In this document: piece after piece, positions 25,139-34,004 of the stretch
Numbering within the stretch: the first letter of the stretch is position 1
Layout: every line of letters starts with the position of its first letter
Source of the DNA: Deltaproteobacteria bacterium
GTDB lineage: Bacteria; Myxococcota_A; Polyangia; Nannocystales; Nannocystaceae
DNA length: 64,000 bases
Reading direction: 5' to 3'
NCBI GenBank assembly: GCA_016709225.1
Contig: JADJEE010000002.1
Coordinates: 1,674,001-1,738,000 of the forward strand
Notes under the pieces: generated by a model
Database searches by the model: none
Told to the model about the DNA's origin: nothing
What the model saw: only the letters and a program-made list of their open reading frames with translations
Program-made: the position numbers and the translations under genes

Positions 25139-26500
25139 ATGCGTTTCGAATCTCAGAGAGTCGCGTGGTGGTTCTTCGCCACCTGCATGCTTCTATTCAC
25201 CCTCCAGCTCGTCTACGGCTTCATCATGGGCTTTGCCCACGCTGGCCACGATGCCCTGCACGAGGTCATCCCCTTCCATGTTGCGCGCGCGACCCACACC
25301 AATCTCCTGGTGATGTGGCTGTTGTGCGGGTTCATGGGCGCCGCGTACTTCATCATTCCCGACGAGGCTGACCGCGAGATCTATTGGCCGTGGCTGGCCA
25401 AGCTGCAGCTCGTGGGCCTGGTCGTGGTCGGGGTGACCGCGATCATTGGCTTCCACTTCGGCTGGTGGGAGGGGCGAAAATTCCTCGAAATCCCCCGACC
25501 GCTGGACTACCTCGTCGTGATCGACGTGCTCGCCTTCATCGCCAACATCGGCATGACGGTGTGGAAGGGCAAGCGCATGACCACGACGTCGATGGTCTTG
25601 TTCTTCGGGCTGCTCATGGCCGCACTGCTGTACTTGCCCGGCATGCTACCGACCGACAACCAGACCATCGATTCCTATTGGCGCTGGTGGGTGGTCCACC
25701 TGTGGGTGGAAGGGGTCTGGGAGCTGATCATGGGCGCGATCATGGCATTCCTGCTGATCAAGCTCACAGGGGTCGACCGCGAGGTCGTCGAGAAGTGGCT
25801 CTACATCATCGTCGGCTTCACGTTCCTCTCGGGCATCCTCGGCACTGGTCACCACTATTACTACATTGGGACGCCACGCTACTGGCTCCTCATCGGCGGA
25901 TTGTTTTCGGCGCTGGAGCCGGTGGCATTCCTGGGCATGGCAATCTATGCCATCAGCATGGCCAAGCGCGGCGGCCGTAACCATCCGAATCGCGTCGCGC
26001 TGGCCTGGACGGTGGGGTGCGCCGTGATGTCATTTGTCGGCGGGGGGTTCCTCGGCTTTGCCCATACGCTGCCGCAGGTCAACATGTACACGCACGGCAC
26101 ACTGGTGACGGCCATGCACGGACACATGGCATTCTGGGGTGCCTACGCGATGCTGGTGCTAGCCATGACCACATACGCGGTACCACTGCTCACCGGGCGC
26201 CATCTGCACGCGTCACCGGCCTCGACGTTCGCATTCTGGACCAGCAACATCGGCATGATTGCAATGACGCTGGCATTCGCCGTCGCCGGCGTCACCCAAG
26301 TCGTCCTCGAACGCCGCGTCGGCATGGACTTCATCACCGTGCAGAAGGAGATCGAGGTCCACTTCTGGGGCTTGATTCTCGCGGCATCCCTCTTCACCGC
26401 CGGAATTCTCGCTTACCTGTGGGTTTTCATTCGCTCGGGGTGGCCGGTTGGACGGACGCTGCAGTCGCAGCAGGAGGGCGAGGACGGGTATGGCGAGTGA
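25139..26500 (+). CDS. norB: Cytochrome c-dependent nitric oxide reductase subunit B
   Basis: A 453-residue protein with about 12 membrane helices. Expected ligands are present: His in ATHTNLLVMW (low-spin haem b), VVHLWVEGVWELI (FeB His and the nearby Glu), GTGHHYYYIG (two FeB His) and TAMHGHMAFWGAY (haem b3 and b). The Glu in FSALEPVAFLGM matches the essential proton/electrostatic Glu of cNOR. No quinol-oxidising N-terminal extension (qNOR) is present, consistent with the separate NorC. The reaction is NO to N2O in the inner membrane. It overlaps norQ by 11 nt. Confidence 0.96.
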   Translation: MRFESQRVAWWFFATCMLLFTLQLVYGFIMGFAHAGHDALHEVIPFHVARATHTNLLVMWLLCGFMGAAYFIIPDEADREIYWPWLAKLQLVGLVVVGVTAIIGFHFGWWEGRKFLEIPRPLDYLVVIDVLAFIANIGMTVWKGKRMTTTSMVLFFGLLMAALLYLPGMLPTDNQTIDSYWRWWVVHLWVEGVWELIMGAIMAFLLIKLTGVDREVVEKWLYIIVGFTFLSGILGTGHHYYYIGTPRYWLLIGGLFSALEPVAFLGMAIYAISMAKRGGRNHPNRVALAWTVGCAVMSFVGGGFLGFAHTLPQVNMYTHGTLVTAMHGHMAFWGAYAMLVLAMTTYAVPLLTGRHLHASPASTFAFWTSNIGMIAMTLAFAVAGVTQVVLERRVGMDFITVQKEIEVHFWGLILAASLFTAGILAYLWVFIRSGWPVGRTLQSQQEGEDGYGE

Positions 26501-27302
26501 GCTCCGGCCCCCTCCGTCGAGTTCGCCCGCGCACGGATGTTGGTACCGCGAAGTCGGCGATGAGCTGAGCTGCTTTCGTGCGGCCGCGGCTGCATCGCTC
26601 CCGGTCCTGCTCAAGGGCCCCACCGGCTGCGGCAAGTCGCGACTCGTGGAGGCGATGGCACACGAACTCGACCGGCCGCTCGTCACGGTCGCCTGCAACG
26701 ACGACACCGGCGCAGCGGACTTGCTGGGGCGCTGGCTGGTCCAGGGCGGCGATACGGTCTGGCAGGATGGCCCCGTGACCCGCGCGGTGCGCAGCGGAGC
26801 TGTGCTCTATCTCGATGAGATTGCCGAAGCGCGCGAAGACGTGATCGTGGTGCTGCATCCGCTCGCCGACCATCGACGGGAGCTCTTCCTCGACCGCCAC
26901 GACGAGCACCTGGTCGCGCCGCCCGAGTTCCGGCTGGTCGTGAGCTTCAACCCGGGTTACCGCCAAGGTGCCAAGGATCTCAAGCCCTCGACGCGACAGC
27001 GATTCGTGACGATCGGCCTCGATTATCCGCCCGCGACGGTCGAACAGGAGATCGTCGCCAACGAAGCGCCCTGCGATGCCGCGCTCGCACGGCGGCTGGT
27101 GGCGCTGGCGCGCAAGATTCGAGCCCTGGACGAGCTCGCACTGCGCGAGACGGTTTCGACCCGCTTGCTGGTGATGACCGCGCGCTTGGTCATCGCCGGG
27201 TTGCCGCCGCGCACCGCCGGGGAGGCTGGCATCGTGGGGCCCCTCACCGACGACGACGAGACCGCTGCGGCGCTCCGAGAGCTCGTCCAATTGTCGCTGT
27301 GA
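26490..27302 (+). CDS. norQ: NorQ/CbbQ-type MoxR AAA+ ATPase
   Basis: A 270-residue AAA+ ATPase. Walker A GPTGCGKS (about 43-50), Walker B VLYLDEI, sensor motif VVSFNPGY and an arginine-finger region STRQRF are all present. The family (CbbQ, NirQ, NorQ, GvpN) works with a VWA partner to insert or activate metal cofactors; NorQ with NorD activates NorB, probably by supporting FeB insertion. The ATG at 26490 lies inside the end of norB, giving an 11-nt overlap and coupled translation. NorD follows after 7 nt. Confidence 0.94.
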   Translation: MASELRPPPSSSPAHGCWYREVGDELSCFRAAAAASLPVLLKGPTGCGKSRLVEAMAHELDRPLVTVACNDDTGAADLLGRWLVQGGDTVWQDGPVTRAVRSGAVLYLDEIAEAREDVIVVLHPLADHRRELFLDRHDEHLVAPPEFRLVVSFNPGYRQGAKDLKPSTRQRFVTIGLDYPPATVEQEIVANEAPCDAALARRLVALARKIRALDELALRETVSTRLLVMTARLVIAGLPPRTAGEAGIVGPLTDDDETAAALRELVQLSL

Positions 27303-27309
27303 CGACCTG

Positions 27310-29256
27310 ATGCTGCGGGGAGCGGTCGTGCCACTCGACGAGACCATCTACCAGTTCTTCGCACGGCGCTGGCGACGACTCACCGGACGGACCCGCGGGG
27401 CGAGCCGGAGCGTCGCAGACGAAGGCCGGGCGACCGACGTCGTGGCGCTCGGCCCCCGCCTGCGGATCCTCGCGAATGCGGTCGCGTTGCGAGAAATCGA
27501 GCTGTGCTTCCACGAGGGCCCACTGGTGATCGCACGCGAGCGGCTGTGGCTGCCGCGGCGGCAGGGGCTGCTGCCGACGCGCGCCGAGAACGATCGCCTC
27601 ACCGTGCTGACCACGACCTTCGCGGCGGCAGCCGTGCGTCGCGACCTCGCGGCGCAACCCCTGCTCGAGGGCCGCCGCGCCTGGTATGTGAGCGCCTTGG
27701 CGCTCGAGCGCGCGCTCGCCGACGAGCTGCCGGGGTGGGCAGCGCAGCGCGGCGAGCTCGCGCCCGCACTGCTGGCCACGCGCCCCGCACTGACCAGCAT
27801 GACCGGCACATCGGCGCTGCTCGAGGCCGTCATCCAGCATCGACTGGGCCGCACGCTCGCCGAGCTCTCGGGCCAGCGCAACCTCGATGTCGAGTCCGTG
27901 CGACGTGCGTGCCTGGCCGACGATGGCGACGAAGCGCTCGACGTCGACGTCCTCGGCAGTGATGCGATCGACGCGCTCGCGGGCGTGCCGTGGTGGGGCC
28001 GCATCGCCGCCGCCAGCGAGGTCGCGCTGCACGGGAACCCCGTCACGGACGCCTCGTCACCACCATCGGCCGTGACCACGCAGCATACCTCGCGGCCGCG
28101 CACGGTCCAGCGGCGGCGCAAGCTCGACGAGCCAGTCGCGCCCGAGAACCCACTGACGCACTCGTTCGAGAAGGTCCACACCGCGGAGGAGCACAGCGGC
28201 GGCAACAAGCACGCCGATGGCTCCGATGAGCTCGACGAACACGGTGACGCGCTCGACGAGCTCGAGCTCGACGAGGTGGTGCTCTCGAACGAGCGGACCT
28301 CGTCGATCTACCGCGCAGATCTCACCCTGCTCGCGGGCGCGACCCCGGGCGATGCCGCGACTACCGGCATCTGCTACGACGAGTGGGACGCGGCGCGCGG
28401 CCGCTATCTCGCTCACCACTGCCGCGTGCACATCGAGCAGCCGGTGGGCGACGCCTTGGCCGGCGCGACCCTGCGCAGCCGCGTGCAGCACCAGCATCGG
28501 CGCGCGCTGTGGCGCCTTCGGGACGAGTTGCGGCGGGTCGAGACCGCGCTCAGGTGGTCCTTCCGGCAGCCCGACGGTCCCGAGGTCGACATCGACGCCA
28601 CCGTCGACCGCCTCGCCGGTCTCCGCGCAGGTCATGATGGTGGCGAGCGGCTCTACGCACGACGGCGACGACGCGGCCACGACGTGGCGGTGTTGATGTT
28701 GATCGATGCGAGCCTGTCGACCGACGCATGGGTCGCCAACCGACGCGTGCTCGACACGGCGCGCGACGGCGTGACCTTGCTCCGACTCGTGCTCGAGCAC
28801 CACGTGACCGAGGTCGCGATGGCCGGCTTCTGCAGCTACACCCACGAGGACTGTCGCTTCATCGCACTCGAAGGGTTCGACGAAGACGCCGCCACCGGGC
28901 TCGCGCGCCTGGCGGGGCTGCGGCCGGCCGGCTACACCCGCATCGGCCCGGCGCTGCGGCACGGCTTCGAGGTCTTGCTGCGGGCTCGCGCGCCGCGTCG
29001 GATGATCGTGCTGGTGACCGATGCGAAACCAACCGACACCGACCACTACGAGGGTCGCCACGGGATCGGCGACGTGCGTCAGGCGCTGCGCGAGGGTCAG
29101 CGCCTGGGCCTGCAGACCTTTGCGCTCGCCATCGATCCCGCGGCCGCGTCTCACCTGCCGGCGATGTTCGGGCCGCGTGGGTTCGCCGGTCTCCCGAGCG
29201 TCGACGCGCTCGCGGTCGCCGGCGCGAAGCTCTTCACCGCGCTGCGACGCTGCTGA
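27310..29256 (+). CDS. norD: NorD, VWA-domain activator of nitric oxide reductase
   Basis: A 648-residue cytoplasmic protein. The N-terminal helical region (about 1-230) is typical of NorD/CbbO. A charged, low-complexity Asp/Glu stretch (about 295-325, DELDEHGDALDELELDE) separates it from the C-terminal VWA domain (about 455-648), whose MIDAS metal site is DASLS (near residue 466), with a later TRIG (Thr) and VTDAKPTD (Asp). It acts with NorQ. It is the last gene of the nor operon and converges on the methyltransferase gene 26 bp away. Confidence 0.92.
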   Translation: MLRGAVVPLDETIYQFFARRWRRLTGRTRGASRSVADEGRATDVVALGPRLRILANAVALREIELCFHEGPLVIARERLWLPRRQGLLPTRAENDRLTVLTTTFAAAAVRRDLAAQPLLEGRRAWYVSALALERALADELPGWAAQRGELAPALLATRPALTSMTGTSALLEAVIQHRLGRTLAELSGQRNLDVESVRRACLADDGDEALDVDVLGSDAIDALAGVPWWGRIAAASEVALHGNPVTDASSPPSAVTTQHTSRPRTVQRRRKLDEPVAPENPLTHSFEKVHTAEEHSGGNKHADGSDELDEHGDALDELELDEVVLSNERTSSIYRADLTLLAGATPGDAATTGICYDEWDAARGRYLAHHCRVHIEQPVGDALAGATLRSRVQHQHRRALWRLRDELRRVETALRWSFRQPDGPEVDIDATVDRLAGLRAGHDGGERLYARRRRRGHDVAVLMLIDASLSTDAWVANRRVLDTARDGVTLLRLVLEHHVTEVAMAGFCSYTHEDCRFIALEGFDEDAATGLARLAGLRPAGYTRIGPALRHGFEVLLRARAPRRMIVLVTDAKPTDTDHYEGRHGIGDVRQALREGQRLGLQTFALAIDPAAASHLPAMFGPRGFAGLPSVDALAVAGAKLFTALRRC

Positions 29257-29282
29257 CGCGGTCGCTTCGGGCGGGCCTCGAG

Positions 29283-30656
29283 TCAGGCCGGCGCGCGACG
29301 CAGGGTCGCCGACCAGACCTCGCGCAGACACGCCAGCACCCCCGGCGCAGCCGCGTGCGCGGGCAGGCCGCGCGTGCTGACCAGCTGGTGCGCGATGGCT
29401 TCGACGCTGCGTTGGCCGTCGACCAGCGCGATCACGGCGGCGAAGAACGGGTGAGGCGGCACGTAGGCGTCGAGGCCATCGAAGCGCGGCACAGGCCGCG
29501 TGGTGTCGCGCTGCCAATCGGGTGTGGCGAGCTCCGCCGCGGCGGTCGACACCGGCAGCGGACCACGGCGCGCGAGCGTGGTGAACACGGTCTCGACCCG
29601 CCCGCGTGTGCACGCCGGTGACTGCATGTAGACCATGCGATCGCAGCGCTGGCGCACCACCTCGAAGCCGGCCGCCACCGTCAACGCGAGTACCTCGTCG
29701 TTGGGGTAGCGTGCGGGCAGCTCCGTGTGGTTGGGGTGGTAGATCAGCGGGCCGTGGTTGATCCATCGCCCGTCGGGCGCCAGCAGGCGGTGGATGGTCG
29801 GCAGGAACGTCGTCATGTCGCGCGGCACCTCGTCGATGAACCACGGCGTCACCACGGTGTCGAAGCTGCCATCGGCAAACGGCGGCGCAAAGGCGTCAGC
29901 GAAGAGCAGCACGAAGCCAGGCGGGGTCGGACCCGGCGCCGCCAGCTCGCGCTCGACGCAGACATGGGCCAGATCCGGCGGCGCGATCGGTAGCTCGAGC
30001 AGGCGCACCCGCTCGCCCGTCAGCACGCGCGCAGCCACGAGCAGCGGCAGCGGGTTGATGTCGATCGCGAAGGTGTCGCGGCCGTCGGCGCCGGCGTGGA
30101 GATCACGCGCGAGCCGGCCCGCGCCCGCACCGATGACGAGCGTGCGACCGAGCGGCGCGTCGACCATGCTGGTCAGCACCTCCGCCGCCCGTTGGTTCTC
30201 CTGCGAGCCATCGGCGTCCCAGCCCCAGTCGCGGTGGACCTGGTGGAAGTACGAGGTCACCGAGCCCTCGCCCGGCACCGCCGCGGGTGCGGGCGTGCTG
30301 CGTTTGGCCGGCGTGATGCCTGCGGCCTCGAACAGACCGGTCACCAGGTCGCGGTGGCGTTCGAGCGCGCCGGCGAGCCGTTCGAGCCGCGGGCGGCTCG
30401 CGTCCTGCACGGGCTTGGTCGCGAGGTCGACCACGATGCGCGCGCGGGTGTCGTTCATGGTGGCGCGGAACTCGGCCAGCGCGAAGCGCCACTCATCGAG
30501 CCGTGCGCGCGCGTCGGGCAGCATGACCGGGATGCCACCCACGCGCGGATGACCGATGCCGCAGGTGTCGCAGCGCAGCGTCTCGGCGTCGGCGATGCCG
30601 CCACCGCAACGCGGGCACCGCAGTCGTGCGATCCAGGATTCTGGCGAGTCGGGCAC
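29283..30656 (-). CDS. Methyltransferase with N-terminal zinc-ribbon (N2227/carnosine-MT-like)
   Basis: A 457-residue cytoplasmic protein. A Trm112-like zinc ribbon opens it (CPRCGG about residue 14 and CDTCG about 29). A helical segment follows (EWRFALAEFRATMN), then a Rossmann methyltransferase core starting near 140 with SYFHQVHRDWGWDADGSQEN, a pattern like the N2227/carnosine N-methyltransferase group. The SAM-binding loop is LVIGAGAGRLARDL, and the acidic residue at the end of beta 2 is FAIDIN. A C-terminal helical part (about 390-457) resembles small PqqD-like folds. The substrate is unknown. The start is GTG at 30656. It diverges from the MpaB-like oxygenase gene. Confidence 0.72.
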   Translation of the reverse strand: MPDSPESWIARLRCPRCGGGIADAETLRCDTCGIGHPRVGGIPVMLPDARARLDEWRFALAEFRATMNDTRARIVVDLATKPVQDASRPRLERLAGALERHRDLVTGLFEAAGITPAKRSTPAPAAVPGEGSVTSYFHQVHRDWGWDADGSQENQRAAEVLTSMVDAPLGRTLVIGAGAGRLARDLHAGADGRDTFAIDINPLPLLVAARVLTGERVRLLELPIAPPDLAHVCVERELAAPGPTPPGFVLLFADAFAPPFADGSFDTVVTPWFIDEVPRDMTTFLPTIHRLLAPDGRWINHGPLIYHPNHTELPARYPNDEVLALTVAAGFEVVRQRCDRMVYMQSPACTRGRVETVFTTLARRGPLPVSTAAAELATPDWQRDTTRPVPRFDGLDAYVPPHPFFAAVIALVDGQRSVEAIAHQLVSTRGLPAHAAAPGVLACLREVWSATLRRAPA

Positions 30657-30762
30657 GTCGGGGTGCGCAGCAGACTAGCAAGCGGCACGCGAACACGTCG
30701 AGCGCTGCGCCCCCGTTGCGCCCGCTGGCGCCCGCCGCACGGCTGCGCGATCCTACCGACGC

Positions 30763-31884
30763 GTGACCGCGCTGCTCCCCACCCACGCGTTCGCGCTGCT
30801 CGAGGCAGCGCGCGAACGCGGCGATCCGCTGGCCGACGCGGCCGCGCAGCAACCGAGGGCATTCGCCGTGCTCGAGCACGCGCCCGAGCCCGGCTCGCCG
30901 CTGGCGCAGATGCTGGCCTCGATCGACCCCGCGCCCGCTTGGCTCGACGACGACACGCTGCGGCGCGGCGGCGAGCTGCTGCACCGCACCGGGCCGCTGG
31001 CGCTGGTCGCCTTGGCATCGGGCTCGCTGCTCGAGGGCTACGCCGATCCCCGCGGCAACAAGCCGCTGGCGATGACGGGCCAGCTCGAGCGTCGGGCCTA
31101 CCGTCGTCTGCAGGAGACCGCGCGCTTCCTGCTGTTGGTCTGTGCACCGGGCGGCATGCGAGCCGGCCACGGCGCCGGCTGGCGCGCGTGCGTGCGCGTG
31201 CGCCTCGTCCACGGCCGCGTGCGCAACCTGCTGCGGGCGTCCGGGCGCTGGTCGAGCGCGTGGGGCGAGCCCGCGAACATGCACGACACGGTCGGCACGC
31301 TGATGATGTTCACGGTGTTCATGCTCGAGGGGCTCGAGCGCCTCGGTGTGGCCGTCGAGCCCCTCGAGGCCGAGCGCTACTACCGGCTGTTCCGCTACGT
31401 CGGTCACGTGCTCGGCATCGACGACACCGTCCTGCCGATCGACCTCGATCACGCGCGCCGGACGACCGCATCGATCCGCGCCCACCGACCGCCCCCCGAC
31501 GACGACTCGCGGGCGCTCACCCACGCGCTGCTGCACGCGCCCGTCCACGACGCGGCCTCGGTGCCCGAGCGATTGCTGGGCGTGGCGCTGCGGAGCGCGT
31601 TGGTCGGCGGTGCGCACCTCGTGCTCGCGCCCGAGCTGGTCGCGGCGCTGCAGATCCCACCGACGCCGACCCGTCACCTGCTGCGGCTCGCACGGCCGCT
31701 GTGCGCGGCATGGGACCGCATCGGCCATCACCGCCGCACGCGCGCGTGGGCGGTGCGATCGGGCGAGCGGATGTGGCGGGCCTACGTCGACTACGGACTG
31801 CGCGATCAACCGCCGCCGTTCGCGGCGCCCGACGACCTGCAGGGCCGCAGCCGCGCCGAGCCCGGCGGCCGCTCGGTTGGCTAG
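30763..31884 (+). CDS. MpaB/rubber oxygenase (Lcp, DUF2236) family protein
   Basis: A 373-residue mostly helical protein without a signal peptide, starting with GTG at 30763. The core RVRLVHGRVRNLLRASGRWSSAW, followed by GEPANMHDTVGTLMMFT, matches the DUF2236 family. Known members are the haem b protein Lcp, which cleaves poly-isoprene, and the fungal oxygenase MpaB, which cleaves a farnesyl chain. His in RLVHGR is a candidate haem ligand. A cytoplasmic substrate, perhaps a prenyl or unsaturated lipid chain, seems more likely than rubber because no export signal is present. Its stop codon TAG is contributed by the first bases of the hairpin element at 31881-32048. Confidence 0.75.
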   Translation: MTALLPTHAFALLEAARERGDPLADAAAQQPRAFAVLEHAPEPGSPLAQMLASIDPAPAWLDDDTLRRGGELLHRTGPLALVALASGSLLEGYADPRGNKPLAMTGQLERRAYRRLQETARFLLLVCAPGGMRAGHGAGWRACVRVRLVHGRVRNLLRASGRWSSAWGEPANMHDTVGTLMMFTVFMLEGLERLGVAVEPLEAERYYRLFRYVGHVLGIDDTVLPIDLDHARRTTASIRAHRPPPDDDSRALTHALLHAPVHDAASVPERLLGVALRSALVGGAHLVLAPELVAALQIPPTPTRHLLRLARPLCAAWDRIGHHRRTRAWAVRSGERMWRAYVDYGLRDQPPPFAAPDDLQGRSRAEPGGRSVG

Positions 31885-32048
31885 TACCTCGACACAGCGA
31901 TAGTGACGGGCCATAACACCGCCCTGACCGCGCCTCGCTGCGTTGCCGCACCTTGAAATACGCCCGGTATTCCGGCGGCACGGCGCCTTGCGGAGTCGCG
32001 GCCATGACGGCGTTCTGACCCATCACTATCGCTGTGTCGAGGTACTAG
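31881..32048. repeat. 168-bp hairpin element with perfect 26-bp terminal inverted repeats (MITE-like)
   Basis: The two ends (31881-31906 and 32023-32048) are perfect 26-bp inverted copies that start with CTAGTACCTCGACACAGCGA. The arms stay related inward: in the next 30 positions I count 22 matches. A small AATAC/GTATT palindrome sits at the exact centre near 31964, so the whole element can fold into one long imperfect hairpin. No transposase is encoded. The outermost CTAG supplies the TAG stop of the oxygenase gene on the left (31882-31884) and of the VWA gene on the right (complement of 32045-32047). It may be a miniature mobile element, a dispersed palindromic repeat, a bidirectional terminator, or several of these. 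Confidence 0.75.
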
Positions 32049-33757
32049 TTGGAGTCCGAGCCGACGCCGTCCGGGCTGGGGCAGTCACGCTCGGGCAGCT
32101 GCGACACGATGCAGTTGGCTTGGATCGACGAGCCCGCGGGTCGCTCGCCCTCACCGGTGCGCAACACCTCGAACTCGACGTTGTAGCCCTGCGCGATGCA
32201 GTCCGGATCGAGATCGTCCGCCGTCTCGTCGTCGTCCCCTGCGTTGCGATCGGTCTTCAGGCGGTAGCAAACCGCGGCGCCCGCGGGGAACTCGGGTGCC
32301 CCCGAGCTCCCGCCGCAGGGCGGGACGTCGTCCTCGTGCTCGACCGCGTCGAGGTCGCGCCACAGCTCCGTCATCGTGCACTGCGGATCGAGCTCGGCGG
32401 TGGTGATGTCGGTATCCGCCACGCAGACGGGCATGCACGCGGGCGCGATCTGCTGCGTGATCGCGTCGGCGATCTGCTGCAGCGCCGGCGCGTAGTCATC
32501 GGCACACACCGAGTAGAGGTTTCGATCGCGGACGTCGCCGCTGAGCGCGAACGCATCGGCGAATGCCCGCAGCCGCACCGGCGGCACCGCTCGACCGGCC
32601 GCGCTGGAGCAGCCGGGCCCGATGCCATGCTTGCGCTGGAAGTCCGCGTCGGCGGCCCCCGCGTCGGCGTAGGTGATCTCGGCCATGCCCTCGTCGTAGC
32701 CGGAGGGCACCCCACCGAGCACCGCCACCAGCACCTGGGCGGTCGGGTTGATGCGGCGCTTGTCGTCCTCGAGGTCCTGCAGGAATTCGACGTACTGCTG
32801 CACGTCGTAGAGCACGCCGTGGTCGGGATCGGCTGGCGCACCATCGACGCCGAAGTTCGCCGGCTGGCAGTCGTCGTACTGCCCGGGGCCACCGCTGCAC
32901 TCGACGCCCGCGAACCAGCACACCTCCGAGGTCGGCGCGGTGGCGTCGGCGTTCTGCTCGCTCCAGAACACGTGGTTGCCGTCGGGGCGCCACACGGTGT
33001 CGAACGCATCGTCCTGTCGCGCCGAGCAGTCCTCCTCGTCGGTCACGAACACCACCGAGAGGATCGCACCGGGGCGTACGAAGCCGTAGCCGGGTTCGGA
33101 CTCGGCGAACGTCCGCGTCAGTGACTGCCGCATGGCCTCGAGCGGTGCCTCGAAGCCGCAGCCGGCGATGCCCTGCGGACCGAAGCACTCGAACGCGTCA
33201 CTCGGCGAGACCCCCTCGGGGAGGTTGGTGACACCCGCGATGCGCTCGATCCACGGGCGCGAGCTGGCCGCGGGATCGTTCAGGGTCGCGGTCGGTAGCG
33301 TCGCGAGGCCCGGGAAGCGGCAGATCGCTCCGCACGCGTCATCGAAGCTGTCGATGGTGCCGGCCTCGTCGGGAAACACGAACTCCGCCCTGCGATCGAG
33401 GCAGCTGCTGGCCTGCAGTCGACCCTTCTCGGGGCCGGTGGTGCCACAGTACACGCCGTGGCCAGCGTCGGTGGTGGTGATACCGATGCGGTAGTTGGCG
33501 TCGACCTCGGTTTCCTCGAGGGCAGCGACGAAGCGCTCGAAGTTCCGCGCGAGCGTGGCTTGCTCCTCCGCCATCGACCCCGAGTTGTCGATGACGAACA
33601 GGATGTCGACATCACGCACGACGGTGATCGCGGTTTCGCCGGATCCGACGCCCTCGGTGTCGTAGTTCACGGGCTTGAGTGGATGATCGAGACATGCAGC
33701 GACGCAGGCGCCCAAGCAAAGGCCCGCGGCTGCACCGATGCGGTGCAACGACTTCAT
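32045..33757 (-). CDS. VWA-domain lipoprotein
   Basis: A 570-residue lipoprotein. A signal peptide ends in lipobox VAAC (Cys about 22). A von Willebrand A domain starts at about residue 45 with the MIDAS motif DNSGSM (near 56) and includes VFVTDEEDCSA, where the acidic residues complete a metal site. Many cysteines in the second half suggest disulfides (CMPVC, CGG, CRLKTD). The set-up is typical of large myxobacterial surface adhesion or scaffold proteins of unknown ligand. The stop codon is provided by the hairpin element. It is divergent from the maltoporin-like gene, with 247 bp between. Confidence 0.82.
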   Translation of the reverse strand: MKSLHRIGAAAGLCLGACVAACLDHPLKPVNYDTEGVGSGETAITVVRDVDILFVIDNSGSMAEEQATLARNFERFVAALEETEVDANYRIGITTTDAGHGVYCGTTGPEKGRLQASSCLDRRAEFVFPDEAGTIDSFDDACGAICRFPGLATLPTATLNDPAASSRPWIERIAGVTNLPEGVSPSDAFECFGPQGIAGCGFEAPLEAMRQSLTRTFAESEPGYGFVRPGAILSVVFVTDEEDCSARQDDAFDTVWRPDGNHVFWSEQNADATAPTSEVCWFAGVECSGGPGQYDDCQPANFGVDGAPADPDHGVLYDVQQYVEFLQDLEDDKRRINPTAQVLVAVLGGVPSGYDEGMAEITYADAGAADADFQRKHGIGPGCSSAAGRAVPPVRLRAFADAFALSGDVRDRNLYSVCADDYAPALQQIADAITQQIAPACMPVCVADTDITTAELDPQCTMTELWRDLDAVEHEDDVPPCGGSSGAPEFPAGAAVCYRLKTDRNAGDDDETADDLDPDCIAQGYNVEFEVLRTGEGERPAGSSIQANCIVSQLPERDCPSPDGVGSDSN

Positions 33758-33879
33758 CTGTGCTTCCCCCTCGAGACGCGACGTTGGTCCTTCGCGCGTC
33801 TCGCTTCCGTCGGTTCACACGCCATGCCACTACGACGGGTTCCCGAACCTCCGCCCGCACCGCGACGCGGACGACTCGC

Positions 33880-33938
33880 CAACCGTGTTGCCGTCACCCG
33901 TCGGCTCCGGCGCGGTTGGCAGGCCGCCAACCGCGTTG
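33880..33938. promoter_or_regulatory. Repeated CAAC-N3-GTTG sites and hairpin upstream of the porin-amylase operon
   Basis: Two direct copies of an 11-bp palindrome, CAACCGTGTTG (33880-33890) and CAACCGCGTTG (33928-33938), lie 48 bp apart. A perfect 10-bp inverted repeat, CGCGGTTGGC / GCCAACCGCG (33911-33920, 33926-33935), overlaps the second copy. Odd-centred CAAC/GTTG palindromes are reminiscent of LacI-family operators, which often control sugar genes. They sit 67-125 bp before the porin start, a suitable promoter position. Confidence 0.45.
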
Positions 33939-34004
33939 CAGCGGCCGATCGCGGGCCCCCATCGGCCGTCCGGGCTTTTCGGGTAGAGTGCGCACGACAA
34001 ACCC

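Noticed and set aside
31517..32026. Minus-strand peptide beginning inside the hairpin element
   Set aside because: The frame starts in the hairpin and runs antisense into the oxygenase gene. It is likely produced by the element's base composition and not a gene, although the element part may be translated by chance.
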